Shown here in pieces: positions 24,004-33,321 of a DNA stretch of 43,097 nucleotides (the first letter of the stretch is position 1; each line of letters opens with the position of its first letter). This DNA is from Phenylobacterium sp. (GTDB taxonomy: Bacteria > Pseudomonadota > Alphaproteobacteria > Caulobacterales > Caulobacteraceae). The notes beneath the pieces were generated by a model. The model made no database searches. It saw nothing but the letters and a program-made list of their open reading frames with translations, and was not told the DNA's origin. Location: positions 1 to 43,097 of the forward strand of contig NZ_JAUSLW010000017.1 in NCBI RefSeq assembly GCF_030645195.1, given 5' to 3'. Position numbers and translations under genes: made by a program.

Positions 24004-25404
24004 TTAGCTCGCCAGCGCCGTGTGGATCTCCCGGATGTCCTCCAGGGCGCTCACGAAGGCGTCGCGCCAGGCGCTGACATCCTCGCGGCGGACATTGTCG
24101 AACAGCATCCGCCAGCGCTCCTTGCGCTCGGCGAGCGGCATGGCCAGGGCCCGCTGCAGGGCGTCGGCGATTTCCTCGGGGCTGTTGGGATTGACGATCA
24201 GGGCCTGCTTGAGCTGGTTGGCCGCCCCAGCGAACCGCGATAGGATCAGCACCCCGGGATTCTCCGGATCCTGGGCGGCGACATATTCCTTGGCCACCAG
24301 GTTCATGCCGTCGCGCAGGGGCGTCACCAGCCCCACCCGGGCGGCGCGGTAGATCCCGGCCAACTCGTCGCGGCGGTAGTTCTTGTTCACGTAGCGGACC
24401 GGGTTGCGGTCGATGTCGGCATACTCGCCGTTGATGCGGCCCGATAGGGCGTCCAGCCGCCCGCGGATCTCTTGGTAGGCCTCGACGCCCTCGCGGCTCA
24501 CCGGGGCGATCTGCAGCATCAGGACCTCGCGGACCAACTCCGGATGGGCGGCCAGGAAGTGCTCGAAGCCGACGAACCGCTCCTCCAACCCCTTGGAATA
24601 GTCCAGCCGGTCGACGCCCACGATCAGGCTGCGGAAGGCGGTATGGGCCATCATCACGTCATAGGTGCGCCAGGCCCGGTCGCTCTTGGCCATCTCCGCG
24701 AACTCGGCGGCGTCGATGCCGATGGGGAAGGCGCCCACCTTCACCGTGCGGCCGAAGGCCCGCAGGTCGTTGCGGCCCACGGCCGCGCCGCGCGCCTCGG
24801 TCAGGACGTATTCCTCGAAGGCCTGGCGGTACTCTGGGGTCTGGAAGCCCACCAGGTCGTAGTCGAACAGCGATTGCACCAGCTTCTGGTGGCCGGGCAG
24901 GGTGACCATCAGCTGATGGGCCGGCCAGGGGATGTGCAGGAAGAAGCCGATGCGGTTCTTGATCCCCAGCTTGCGCAGTTCGCGCGCCAACGGGATCAGG
25001 TGGTAGTCGTGGACCCAGATCAGGTCGTCCGGCTCGATCAGCGGCGCCAGGGTCTCGGCGAAACGCTGGTTCACCCGCTCATAGCCCTCGCCGTATGACC
25101 GGTCGTAGGCGGTCAGGTCCTGGCGGTAGTGGAACAGGGGCCAGAGGGTCTTGTTGGCGTAGCCGTTGTAGTACTCGTTGAGGTCGGACTCCTCGAGGTC
25201 GATGGTGGCCACCGTCACCCCGTCGCAACGTTCGACGTTCAGATGGCCGGTGAACTCCGGCGTGGTCTTGCCGCTCCAGCCGAACCACAGGCCGGAATAC
25301 TCCCGCAGGGCCGCCGACAGGGCCATGGCCAAGCCGCCAACGGTCTCGTCCCCCTTGCCGGTAGACGGATTGACCCGGTTGGAGACGACAATCAGCCGGC
25401 TCAT
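24004..25404 (-). CDS. otsA: Alpha,alpha-trehalose-phosphate synthase
   Basis: A 466-residue GT20 enzyme that makes trehalose 6-phosphate from UDP-glucose and glucose 6-phosphate. Landmarks are VVSNRV and TVGGLA at the N-terminus, WVHDYHLIP (130-138), FFLHIPWP (154-161), VDRLDYSKG (264-272) and RDGMNLVAKEY (364-374). Length is normal. ATG 25404 overlaps the otsB stop (ATGA), so otsB-otsA is one unit read on the minus strand, with otsB first. It uses glucose 6-phosphate, also the substrate of the divergent zwf product. Trehalose here would serve as an osmotic or desiccation protectant. Confidence 0.95.
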   Translation of the reverse strand: MSRLIVVSNRVNPSTGKGDETVGGLAMALSAALREYSGLWFGWSGKTTPEFTGHLNVERCDGVTVATIDLEESDLNEYYNGYANKTLWPLFHYRQDLTAYDRSYGEGYERVNQRFAETLAPLIEPDDLIWVHDYHLIPLARELRKLGIKNRIGFFLHIPWPAHQLMVTLPGHQKLVQSLFDYDLVGFQTPEYRQAFEEYVLTEARGAAVGRNDLRAFGRTVKVGAFPIGIDAAEFAEMAKSDRAWRTYDVMMAHTAFRSLIVGVDRLDYSKGLEERFVGFEHFLAAHPELVREVLMLQIAPVSREGVEAYQEIRGRLDALSGRINGEYADIDRNPVRYVNKNYRRDELAGIYRAARVGLVTPLRDGMNLVAKEYVAAQDPENPGVLILSRFAGAANQLKQALIVNPNSPEEIADALQRALAMPLAERKERWRMLFDNVRREDVSAWRDAFVSALEDIREIHTALAS

Positions 25405-26153
25405 CGCGCGGCCTCCAGCCAGGCAAGCGCGGCGTCCACGTCCTCCAGCCGCAGGCGCGCGGCGGTGGCCCGGGCGGGGCCCACCAGCACTCCGAAGCCG
25501 CCCAGGGCGCGAGCGGCGGTGAACCCATCCTCGTCGGTGAGGTCGTCGCCCACGAACACCGGCGTGGCGCCGGCGAAGGGGGATTGGGTCAGGAAGGCGA
25601 CCACGCTGTCGCCCTTGGTGGCGCCGGGTGTGCGCAGCTCCCACACCATGTCGCCGGGTTGCAGGGCAAGGCCCGTCGCCGCGGCGATGCGCGAGGCCTC
25701 GGCGCGGGCGGCGGTGGCCTGATCGGGGGCGCCGCGATAATGCAGGGTGGCGCTGACCTGCTTGTCCTCCACCAGCAGGCCGGGACGGGAGTCGGCGAAG
25801 CGGCGCAGGTCGGCCAGGGCCTGCGGCAGGGCGGGGTGCGGCGTAGTCCGGGCGATCTCGCCATCGGCGTCGCGGCGCACCAGGCCATGCACGGCGGCCA
25901 CGGCGCGGACCCGGCCCTCAAGGATGCGATCCACGTCGGCCAGGGTCCGGCCGCTCACCACGGCCAGCCGGCCGTCCAGGGCGCCAAGCAGGGCTTCGAG
26001 GATGCTGGTCCGGCGCGGATCGGGGGTCACGTCCTGCGGCCGGGCGGCGATGGGGGCGAGCGTGCCGTCCAGATCCAGGAACAGGGCCGTGTTCGCCAGC
26101 GCTAGGGGCGCGGGCGGCGCGTCAGGCCGGATGTCGAGTTCGGCGATCGCCAT
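25401..26153 (-). CDS. otsB: Trehalose-6-phosphate phosphatase
   Basis: A 250-residue HAD-superfamily phosphatase that completes trehalose synthesis. Motif I is FLDLDGTLAPI with Asp27 and Asp29. Motif II is in VVSGRT (about 65-70), the lysine in the cap-side motif is Lys180 (TKGDSV), and motif III is VGDDLTDEDGF (201-211). AAGGA precedes ATG 26153. It is the first gene of otsB-otsA and is divergent from zwf across a 154-base gap with a likely zwf promoter. The order otsB before otsA is the same as in enteric bacteria. Confidence 0.94.
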   Translation of the reverse strand: MAIAELDIRPDAPPAPLALANTALFLDLDGTLAPIAARPQDVTPDPRRTSILEALLGALDGRLAVVSGRTLADVDRILEGRVRAVAAVHGLVRRDADGEIARTTPHPALPQALADLRRFADSRPGLLVEDKQVSATLHYRGAPDQATAARAEASRIAAATGLALQPGDMVWELRTPGATKGDSVVAFLTQSPFAGATPVFVGDDLTDEDGFTAARALGGFGVLVGPARATAARLRLEDVDAALAWLEAAR

Positions 26154-26241
26154 GAATTCCTTCGCCCCGGTCACGCCAAGCTCAACGCGTGGCGCGGGGG
26201 TTCGATCCTTTCGTCGTGGGGTTAGAACGAATGAGCAGGGC

Positions 26242-26270
26242 TTGACGTTGCAGGGGCGAACGCCGCTATG
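26242..26270 (+). promoter_or_regulatory. Candidate zwf promoter
   Basis: TTGACG (26242-26247) and GCTATG (26265-26270), 17 bases apart, fit a housekeeping promoter; the hexamers match the Caulobacter patterns TTGACG and GCTA. It lies 38 bases before the zwf ATG in the otsB-zwf divergent gap. Only a motif match. Confidence 0.5.
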
Positions 26271-26307
26271 CGCGGTCTGAACTCCCGGCTCCGCGAAAGG
26301 TGACGCG

Positions 26308-27771
26308 ATGGCGAAATCCCCCCTGGCCGACGTGATCGTCCTGTTCGGCGGCACGGGCGACCTCGCCCAGCGGATGCTGTTTCCGTCGCTGTACTTCCTC
26401 GACGCCGACGGCTTCCTGTCCGCCGACTTCAAGATCATCGCCACCGCCCGGGCCGAGATGACGCGCGAGGCCTTCGCCGCCCAGGTGCGCGAGACGGTGA
26501 AGTCCCGCGCCGGCGGCGTCGACGACAAGGTCTGGAACCGCTTCGCCCAGCGCCTGGACTATGTCGGCGGCGACGCCACCCAGCCCGCGGGAACCCAGGC
26601 CCTGAAGGCCGCCATGGGGCCGGCCAAGACCCCGATCTTCTACCTGGCCCTGTCGCCCAGTCTCTATGGCCGGGTCTGCGGCGCTCTGGGGGCGGCGGGC
26701 CTCGGCGGGCCCTCGGCGCGGATCGTGCTGGAAAAGCCCATCGGCCGCGATCTGGAAAGCTCCAAGGTGATCAACGACGCCGTCGGCGCGGTCTTCCCCG
26801 AGGAGAGCGTCTTCCGCATCGACCACTATCTGGGCAAGGAGACGGTGCAGAACCTCATCGCCCTGCGCTTCGCCAACACCCTGTTCGAGCCGCTGTGGAA
26901 CAACCTGACCATCGACCACGTGCAGATCACGGTGGCCGAGACCGACGGCGTCGGCGACCGCTGGCCCTACTACGACGAGTACGGCGCCCTGCGCGACATG
27001 GTGCAGAACCACATGCTCCAGCTGCTCTGCCTGGTGGCCATGGAGCCGCCCTCGGACATGGCGCCGGAGTCCCTGCGCAACGAGAAGGTCAAGGTGCTGC
27101 GCTCCCTGCGGCCCATCACCCGGGCCGAGGTCGCCTCGATCAGCGTCCGCGGCCAGTATACCCCCGGCGTGGTGGGCGGCGCCTCGGCGGCGGGCTATGA
27201 GAGCGAGCGCGGCCAGGCCAGCAACACCGAGACCTTCGTGGCCCTGCGCGCCGATATCGACAACTGGCGCTGGGCGGGGGTGCCCTTCTTCCTGCGCACC
27301 GGCAAGCGCCTGCCCGAGCGGCGCACCCAGATCGCCATCCAGTTCAAGCCCGTGCCCCACTCCATCTTCGGCGACGGCGCCAAGGCCGACCTGGTGGCCA
27401 ACCGGCTGGTGATCGACCTGCAGCCGGACGAGGATATCGAGCTGACCCTGATGAACCAGGCGCCGGGCCTGACCCACGGCGGCATGCGCCTGCAGTCCCT
27501 GCCCCTGTCACTGTCCCTGTTGCGGGCCTATTCCGGTCCCAACGCCCGGCGGCGCATCGCCTATGAGCGGCTGCTGCTGGACGTGATGCACGGCAACGGG
27601 ACGTTGTTCGTGCGCCGCGACGAGGTGGAGCAGGCCTGGACCTGGATCGACGGCATCGAGGCCGCCTGGGCCGACAGCGGCATGGCGCCTCGCCCCTATG
27701 CGGCGGGAAGCTGGGGCCCCTCGGGCGCCTTCGCCCTGATCGAGCGCTCCGAGCGGGCCTGGTACGACTAG
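26308..27771 (+). CDS. zwf: Glucose-6-phosphate 1-dehydrogenase
   Basis: A 487-residue cytosolic enzyme oxidising glucose 6-phosphate to 6-phosphogluconolactone, entry to the Entner-Doudoroff and pentose-phosphate routes. The cofactor loop GGTGDLAQR is at 14-22, EKPIGRD at 142-148, and the signature RIDHYLGKE at 170-178 holds the catalytic His. Later motifs include the DGVGDRWPYYDEYGALRDMVQNHMLQ segment. AAAGGTGA precedes ATG 26308. Its partner genes pgl-edd-glk-eda begin about 6.8 kb downstream, separated by four genes, and the stop is followed by a half-copy of the palindromic repeat seen at 6789. Confidence 0.96.
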   Translation: MAKSPLADVIVLFGGTGDLAQRMLFPSLYFLDADGFLSADFKIIATARAEMTREAFAAQVRETVKSRAGGVDDKVWNRFAQRLDYVGGDATQPAGTQALKAAMGPAKTPIFYLALSPSLYGRVCGALGAAGLGGPSARIVLEKPIGRDLESSKVINDAVGAVFPEESVFRIDHYLGKETVQNLIALRFANTLFEPLWNNLTIDHVQITVAETDGVGDRWPYYDEYGALRDMVQNHMLQLLCLVAMEPPSDMAPESLRNEKVKVLRSLRPITRAEVASISVRGQYTPGVVGGASAAGYESERGQASNTETFVALRADIDNWRWAGVPFFLRTGKRLPERRTQIAIQFKPVPHSIFGDGAKADLVANRLVIDLQPDEDIELTLMNQAPGLTHGGMRLQSLPLSLSLLRAYSGPNARRRIAYERLLLDVMHGNGTLFVRRDEVEQAWTWIDGIEAAWADSGMAPRPYAAGSWGPSGAFALIERSERAWYD

Positions 27772-27790
27772 AGCACGTCAGGCGGCGGAT

Positions 27791-29578
27791 TCACCGGACG
27801 CTGGTCCAGGGCTTGCTCAGCATGTTGGCGCAGTTGATCAGGCCCACCAGGGAGTAGGTCTGGGGATAGTTGCCCCAGAGCTCGGCCCCGTCGAGGGTGA
27901 TGTCCTCCGACAGCAGGCCCGCGGCCGTCCGCCGGCCCAGCATCTCCTCGAACAGGTCGCGGGCCTCCTGGGCGCGGCCCGACATGTGCAGCACCTCGAT
28001 CAGCCAGAAGGTGCAGATGTTGAAGGCGGTCTTGGGCTCGCCGAAGTCGTCGGGCACGGCGTAGCGCAGCATGTAGGGGCCGCGCCGCAGCCCCTCCTCC
28101 ACCGCCTTGATGGTGGCGGCCATGCGGGGGTCCTCAGGCGCCACGAAGCGCACGTCCACAAGCTGCAGCAGGGAGGCGTCCAGCTCGTCGCCGCCGAAGG
28201 TGGCGGCGAAGCGGCCGAGCTTCTCGTTCCAGGCGCCGGTCTCGATGGTCTGCCGCACCTGGGCCGCGCGGTTGTTCCAGAAGTCGGCCCGTTCCATCAG
28301 GCCCAGCTGCTTGGCCGCATTGCCCAGCCGGTCGCAGGCCGCCCAGCACATCACCGCCGAATAGGTGTGGACGTTCTCCCGGCCGCGGAACTCCCACAGC
28401 GAGGCGTCGGGCTTGTCATGCAGTTCGAAAGCACGCTCCCCCACCGGCTCCAGGGCGCGGAAGTCCTCCACCGTGGCCGGTCGGAACAGCCGCTGGTCGA
28501 AGAAGGCCTGGACGGTGGAGAGCACGATCTGGCCATAGACGTCGTGCTGCAGGTGTTCGTGCGCCTGGTTGCCCACCCGCACTGGCCCCATGCCGCGATA
28601 GCCCGGCAGGTGCTCGGCGAACCGTTCTACCAGGGAGGGCTCCAGCCCCACCCCGTAGAGGGGCTGGACGTGGCCGCCCCTGGCGCTGTCGATGACGTTG
28701 CGCAGATAGACCAGGTAGTTTTCCAGCAGGTCGGCGGCCCCCAGCCGGTTCAGGGCCTGGACCACGTAATAGGCGTCTCGCAGCCAGCAGTAGCGGTAGT
28801 CCCAGTTGCGCTGGGAGCCCTCGTGCTCGGGGATCGAGGTGGTCAGGGCCGCGACGATGGCCCCGGTCTCCTCGTGGGCGCAGAGCTTCAGGGTGATGGC
28901 CGCGCGGATCACCGCCTCCTGCCACTCCAGCGGCACGGTCAGGGTCCGCACCCAGGTCCGCCAATAGTGGGTGGTCTCGCTCAGCATCCGCTCGGTGGTG
29001 GCGGCCATGTCGGCGTCGAACCCCTCGTCGGGGCCGAGGAACATGGAGAAGGGCTCCTCCAGCCGGAACAGCCGCTCGTCGTGGATGTGGGAGACCGGCG
29101 CCTCGGTGGTCAGCCTGAGCGTCATCTCCCCGCCCACATAGCGCAGGTGGTTGGAGCCGGTGGTCACCACGGCCGGCGCCTCGCCCCAGTTCACCATCGG
29201 CCGCATCCTGATGCGGATGCGCGGGACGCCGCTGACGGGCCGCACCCGGCGGATGAAGGCCATGGGTCGGTAGATTCGCCCGAACTGCCTGTAGCGGGGG
29301 CAGAAGTCGGTGATCTCCACCACCCCGCCGGACTTGTCGGTGATCTCGGTCACCAGGATCGGGGTGTTGCGGACATAGCTCTGCCGCACGCTGGCCATGT
29401 CCTCCACCTCGATGGCCCAGAACCCCTGATCCTCCGACTTCTCCCCCGACAGCAGGGCGCAGAAGGCCGGATCGCCGTCGACCCGGGGCGCGCAGGCCCA
29501 GACAAATCGGCCGCGACGGTCGATCAGGGCGCTGGCGGCGCAATTGCCGATAGGAAAGAGGTCGAGAGTCTGGGTCAT
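27791..29578 (-). CDS. Glycoside hydrolase family 15 protein (glucoamylase/trehalase-like)
   Basis: A 595-residue protein with the N-terminal beta-sandwich (about 1-215) and (alpha/alpha)6 barrel of bacterial GH15 enzymes. Diagnostic motifs are NWDYRYCWLRDA (258-269), the proposed acid in SLWEFRGR, and the proposed base in GLLSED followed by ELWGNYPQTYSLVGLI near the C-terminus. Mycobacterial relatives hydrolyse trehalose, others remove glucose from alpha-glucans, and sequence alone does not decide. ATG 29578 is favoured by GAGGA upstream and by the standard opening PIGNCAASALID. There is no signal peptide, so it acts in the cytosol, near otsBA and zwf. It is divergent from pyk. Confidence 0.9.
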   Translation of the reverse strand: MTQTLDLFPIGNCAASALIDRRGRFVWACAPRVDGDPAFCALLSGEKSEDQGFWAIEVEDMASVRQSYVRNTPILVTEITDKSGGVVEITDFCPRYRQFGRIYRPMAFIRRVRPVSGVPRIRIRMRPMVNWGEAPAVVTTGSNHLRYVGGEMTLRLTTEAPVSHIHDERLFRLEEPFSMFLGPDEGFDADMAATTERMLSETTHYWRTWVRTLTVPLEWQEAVIRAAITLKLCAHEETGAIVAALTTSIPEHEGSQRNWDYRYCWLRDAYYVVQALNRLGAADLLENYLVYLRNVIDSARGGHVQPLYGVGLEPSLVERFAEHLPGYRGMGPVRVGNQAHEHLQHDVYGQIVLSTVQAFFDQRLFRPATVEDFRALEPVGERAFELHDKPDASLWEFRGRENVHTYSAVMCWAACDRLGNAAKQLGLMERADFWNNRAAQVRQTIETGAWNEKLGRFAATFGGDELDASLLQLVDVRFVAPEDPRMAATIKAVEEGLRRGPYMLRYAVPDDFGEPKTAFNICTFWLIEVLHMSGRAQEARDLFEEMLGRRTAAGLLSEDITLDGAELWGNYPQTYSLVGLINCANMLSKPWTSVR

Positions 29579-29704
29579 ATGGGCCGAATCCTCGAGGGTG
29601 TTGATCGGTTCGCGGCGCCCGCCCGCAGATGCGCCCTGACCACAGGAACGTCTTTTGATAGTGATCGATCTCATGAGCGCAACGCGATTTGGCAGGCAGG
29701 CCCG

Positions 29705-31126
29705 ATGATCCGCGCCCGACACGCCCGCATTGTGGCGACCCTAGGCCCCGCCAGCCGCGAGCCGGCCCAGATCCGCGCCCTGGCCGAGGCCGGCGCCGAC
29801 GTCTTCCGGGTCAATTTCAGCCATGGCGGCCACCGTGACCACGCCCGCACCATCGCCAATGTCCGGGCCGTCGAGGCCCTGGTGGGCCGGCCGCTGGCGG
29901 TGCTGGCCGACCTGCAGGGGCCCAAGCTGCGGCTGGGGGAATTCGCCGACGGCCGGGTGCGGCTGAAGACCGGCCAGAGCTTCCGCCTCGACCGCAGCCC
30001 CGTCGAGGGCGACGCCAGCCGGGTCTGCGTGCCCCACGCCGAGATCTTCGCGGCCCTCAAGCCCGGCGCCGACATCCTGCTGGACGACGGCAAGGTGCGG
30101 CTGCGGGTGGAAAAGTGCGGCGCCGACTTCGCCGACACCGTCGTGGTCTCCGGCGAGGCGCTCTCCAATCATAAGGGGCTCAACCTGCCGGGCCTGGCCA
30201 TCCCGATCCCGGCCCTGACCGCCAAGGACCTGGAGGACCTCAACTTCGCCCTGTCCGAAGGGGTCGACTGGGTGGCGCTGTCCTTCGTCCAGCGGGCCTC
30301 GGACATGGCCGAGCTGCGCCAGATCGTCCAGGGCAGGGCCGGGGTCCTGGCCAAGATCGAGAAGCCCGCGGCCCTGGAGGCCCTCGACGAGATCCTCGAC
30401 CTCTGCGAGGCGGTGATGGTCGCCCGCGGCGATCTCGGCGTCGAGCTGAACCCCGAGGACGTGCCGGTGGTCCAGAAGGCCCTGGTCCGCGCGGCCCGGA
30501 CACGCGGCATCCCGGTGATCGTCGCCACCCAGATGCTGGAGAGCATGATCAAGTCCCCCAGCCCCACCCGGGCCGAGGCTTCCGACGTGGCCGGCGCGGT
30601 CTATGAGGGCGCCGACGCGGTGATGCTCTCGGCCGAGACCGCGGCTGGGGACTATCCAGTGGAGGCGGTGACCATCATGGACCGCATTCTCACCCGGGTG
30701 GAGAAGGACCCCCGCTGGCCCGAGCTGATGCGGGCGGAATATCCGGTGGAGGACGCCGACGCCGACGCCCTGGTGGCCGCGGCCCGGCGCGCCGGGGAGG
30801 CGGCGTCCACCGCCTGCCTGGTGGCCTTCACCACCACCGGCCAGACCGCCCTGCGCCTGTCGCGGGAACGCCCCCTGCAGCCGACGCTGGCGCTGACCAC
30901 CCGTCTGGCCACGGCGCGTCGCCTGGCCCTGGCCTGGGGCGTGGAGGCCCGGGTGATCGACGAGGTCACCGATCCGGAGGACCTGGTGAAGGTGGCGGTC
31001 AACATGGTCACCGACCTTGGCCTGGCGCCCCCAGGCCACCGGGTCCTGATCTTGGCCGGCCTGCCGATGGGCTCGCCGGGCGCGGCCAACATCCTGCGTC
31101 TGGCCCACACGCCGATGAAGCGATAG
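29705..31126 (+). CDS. pyk: Pyruvate kinase
   Basis: A 473-residue pyruvate kinase, making pyruvate and ATP from phosphoenolpyruvate and ADP. Landmarks: RVNFSHG (35-41), LQGPKLRLG (70-78), the ADDGK-equivalent LLDDGK, the catalytic Lys in KIEKP (217-221), ARGDLG (240-245), and the C-terminal regulatory domain from about 350. Length is normal. AGGCAGG precedes ATG 29705. The gene starts 126 bases from the divergent GH15 gene, so a two-way promoter is likely. It lies among Entner-Doudoroff genes, which produce the glyceraldehyde 3-phosphate that feeds it. Confidence 0.95.
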   Translation: MIRARHARIVATLGPASREPAQIRALAEAGADVFRVNFSHGGHRDHARTIANVRAVEALVGRPLAVLADLQGPKLRLGEFADGRVRLKTGQSFRLDRSPVEGDASRVCVPHAEIFAALKPGADILLDDGKVRLRVEKCGADFADTVVVSGEALSNHKGLNLPGLAIPIPALTAKDLEDLNFALSEGVDWVALSFVQRASDMAELRQIVQGRAGVLAKIEKPAALEALDEILDLCEAVMVARGDLGVELNPEDVPVVQKALVRAARTRGIPVIVATQMLESMIKSPSPTRAEASDVAGAVYEGADAVMLSAETAAGDYPVEAVTIMDRILTRVEKDPRWPELMRAEYPVEDADADALVAAARRAGEAASTACLVAFTTTGQTALRLSRERPLQPTLALTTRLATARRLALAWGVEARVIDEVTDPEDLVKVAVNMVTDLGLAPPGHRVLILAGLPMGSPGAANILRLAHTPMKR

Positions 31127-31133
31127 GCATGGG

Positions 31134-31151
31134 TCGTTCAATCTTGAACGA
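31134..31151. repeat. 18-base palindrome between convergent pyk and debranching genes
   Basis: TCGTTCAA and TTGAACGA flank a TC centre. It lies in the 33-base gap between two convergent genes. A two-base centre makes a poor hairpin loop and no T-run follows, so a role as terminator is doubtful; a protein site is equally possible. Confidence 0.4.
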
Positions 31152-31159
31152 TCGGTCGG

Positions 31160-33310
31160 TCAGCGGATCTTGACCGGGACGCCGGTGCGGCTGCGGGCGT
31201 GGACCGCCACCTTGCCGGAGGAGCGCTCGAACAGCAGGTTGACCCGGGCCTCCCCCACCCTCAGGCCGTCGACGGACAGCCGGTCGATGCCGATCGGCAG
31301 GTGCGGATCGACGATCTCGATCTCGCCGTCGGCGCCGTTCACGCAGATCCCCAGGCAGGCCTGCAGCATCATGAACACCGAGCCCGCGGCCCAGGCCTGG
31401 GGCAGGCAGGCCACCGGATAGTTCACCGGCGGCTCGCCGGCGTTGCGCGGGAAGCCGCAGAACAGCTCCGGCAGCCGCATCTCGAAGCTGGCGGCGGTCT
31501 CGAACAGGCCCGAGGTCAGGTTCACCACCCCGTCCCGCTCGCCATAGCGCGACAGGCCCATGGCGCAGACGGCGGTGTCGTGGGGCCAGACCGAGCCGTT
31601 GTGATAGCTCATCGGATTGAAGCGGGCCTCGCCGGTGGCGAGCGTCCGCAGGCCCCAGCCGGACTCGAACCGCGCCGACAGCAGCTGCTCGGTCACCTTC
31701 CGCGCCCGCTCCGGGGAGGGCAGGCCACAGAATAGCAAGTGGCCGGGATTGGTGGTCCGGGTGCGGCAGAGCTCGCCCTCCCCATCGATGGCGATGCCGT
31801 AGAACTGCTGGTCCTCCATCCAGAACCTCGCCTCCACCGTCTCGCGGATGTGCTCGGCCCGGGCGGCCCAGCGGTCGTGGCTCTCGTCGTCCTCGCGCAG
31901 ACGGGCGAAGCGGGCCATGGCCCGGTAGGCGGAAAACGCGTAGCCCTGCACCTCCACCAGGGCGATGGGCCCATCGGGGAAACGTCCGTCGGCGTGGAAG
32001 ACGCTGTCCTGGCTGTCCTTCCAACCCTGGTTGGCCAGGCCGCTCTCCTGGCCTCGGGCATAGTCGATCAGCCCGTCGCCATTTGTGTCGCCGAAGTGCT
32101 CCATCCAGGCGGTGGCCGCCAGCAGGGCCGGCCAAAGGTCGTCGATCAGGGCCATGTCGCCGGTGCGCTCGGCATAGGCGCCGGCGAGCGCTACGAACAG
32201 CGGCGTGGTGTCGACCCCGCCGTAGTAGCGGCCGAAGGGCACCTCGCCGAGCGCCGGCATCTCGCCCTTGCGGGTCTCGTGCATGATTTTGCCGGGCGCT
32301 GAGTCGCGGAAGGCCGAGACCTCCTCGGCCTGGTGCGCGGCCAGATAGGTCAGCACCCCCTTGGCGAGCGAGGGTTCGAACCACAGGATCTGCCAGGCGG
32401 TGATGATGGCGTCGCGGCCGAAGGCCGTGGAGAACCAGGGGATGCCGGCATAGGGATAGGGGCCGGTCTCCATGCGGGTGGTGAGCAGGGCCAGGTCCGC
32501 GCGGGACTTCTCCAGCCATTCGTTGAACAGCCGCCCCGAGCTCTTCAGCCGCGCCCCGTGCCGGCGCCGCGCGCGCATGTCCCAGCGGGCGCGGGCCGCC
32601 CCGTCCCGGAACCGCTCGCGGCTGGGGATGTGGCCGTCGGTGGCGCCGATCTCCAGATAGAGCTCTAGATGTCCCTCCGGCGCCAGGGAGTACATGAACT
32701 CCGCCCGCTGGGCGTTCAGCCGGCCGGGCGGGTCGGAGAAGGCGATGACGCTAGCCCGCTCGACCTGGTCGAGCCCGACATAGCCAAACCGCACCCGGCG
32801 CCCGTCGATCTGCGGCGGCAGCATCTGCCCGCGCCGGGCGCGCGTCATGCCGCGCACCTCGAACATGTCGTGGAAGTCGGCCCCGAACTCGATCACCAGG
32901 GGCAGCAGCACCACGTCGCGGCTGTAGTTGGTGCAGGAGATGCGCTCATAAAGCCGCTCCTCCCACAGGAACCGCTTGCGCTCGATGTGCAGCACCCCGG
33001 GGGGGCCCACTGGGCCGCCGGGATAGGGCAGGGCCTGGTTGGCGCCGTTGAAGGTGAAGAACACATTGTCCTGGGCGATGGCCGCCGACAGCAGGGACGG
33101 CGGCTTGCCCCCCAGCAGCACGCGGAACCGCGACAGGATGCGGGTGTCGTTGTGGAACAGGCCGTCGCCGGACCCCAGGATGTCGCCATAGGAGTCGGCC
33201 ACTACGAAGGTGTCCTTGTCCTTCAGGGCGTGCAGCCGGTGCGGGGTGCGCGGCTCGACCGACTCGCCCAACTCCACCGGCGCGTCCGGGGCCGGCGCGA
33301 GATCGTCCAT
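31160..33310 (-). CDS. Glycogen debranching-like protein (GDE_N_bis plus (alpha/alpha)6 barrel)
   Basis: A 716-residue protein in the amylo-alpha-1,6-glucosidase-like group. The N-terminal half (about 25-235) has the GDE_N_bis pattern: DTFVVADSYGDI, DGLFHNDTRILSRFRVLLGG, and the strands that follow. The C-terminal part (about 270-690) is a six-hairpin barrel with GIPWFSTAFGRDAIIT, GQESGLANQGWKDSQDS and SYHNGSVWPHDTAVCA, motifs conserved in GH63/GH133-type barrels. No GlgX-type alpha-amylase barrel is present. It follows the GT4 gene by 11 bases on the same strand, so the two form an operon. The actual substrate is not established; glycogen or another alpha-glucan is the guess. Confidence 0.85.
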   Translation of the reverse strand: MDDLAPAPDAPVELGESVEPRTPHRLHALKDKDTFVVADSYGDILGSGDGLFHNDTRILSRFRVLLGGKPPSLLSAAIAQDNVFFTFNGANQALPYPGGPVGPPGVLHIERKRFLWEERLYERISCTNYSRDVVLLPLVIEFGADFHDMFEVRGMTRARRGQMLPPQIDGRRVRFGYVGLDQVERASVIAFSDPPGRLNAQRAEFMYSLAPEGHLELYLEIGATDGHIPSRERFRDGAARARWDMRARRRHGARLKSSGRLFNEWLEKSRADLALLTTRMETGPYPYAGIPWFSTAFGRDAIITAWQILWFEPSLAKGVLTYLAAHQAEEVSAFRDSAPGKIMHETRKGEMPALGEVPFGRYYGGVDTTPLFVALAGAYAERTGDMALIDDLWPALLAATAWMEHFGDTNGDGLIDYARGQESGLANQGWKDSQDSVFHADGRFPDGPIALVEVQGYAFSAYRAMARFARLREDDESHDRWAARAEHIRETVEARFWMEDQQFYGIAIDGEGELCRTRTTNPGHLLFCGLPSPERARKVTEQLLSARFESGWGLRTLATGEARFNPMSYHNGSVWPHDTAVCAMGLSRYGERDGVVNLTSGLFETAASFEMRLPELFCGFPRNAGEPPVNYPVACLPQAWAAGSVFMMLQACLGICVNGADGEIEIVDPHLPIGIDRLSVDGLRVGEARVNLLFERSSGKVAVHARSRTGVPVKIR

Positions 33311-33321
33311 GTCTTGGTGCC

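Noticed and set aside
27986..29704. Open frame running upstream of pyk on the plus strand through the whole GH15 gene
   Set aside because: The GH15 motifs on the other strand are unmistakable, and the plus-strand peptide has no motif before the pyruvate kinase N-terminus.
31134..31151. Palindrome as bidirectional terminator for pyk and the debranching-like gene
   Set aside because: The arms are separated by only two bases and no T-run follows on either strand, so I kept it only as a repeat of unknown role.
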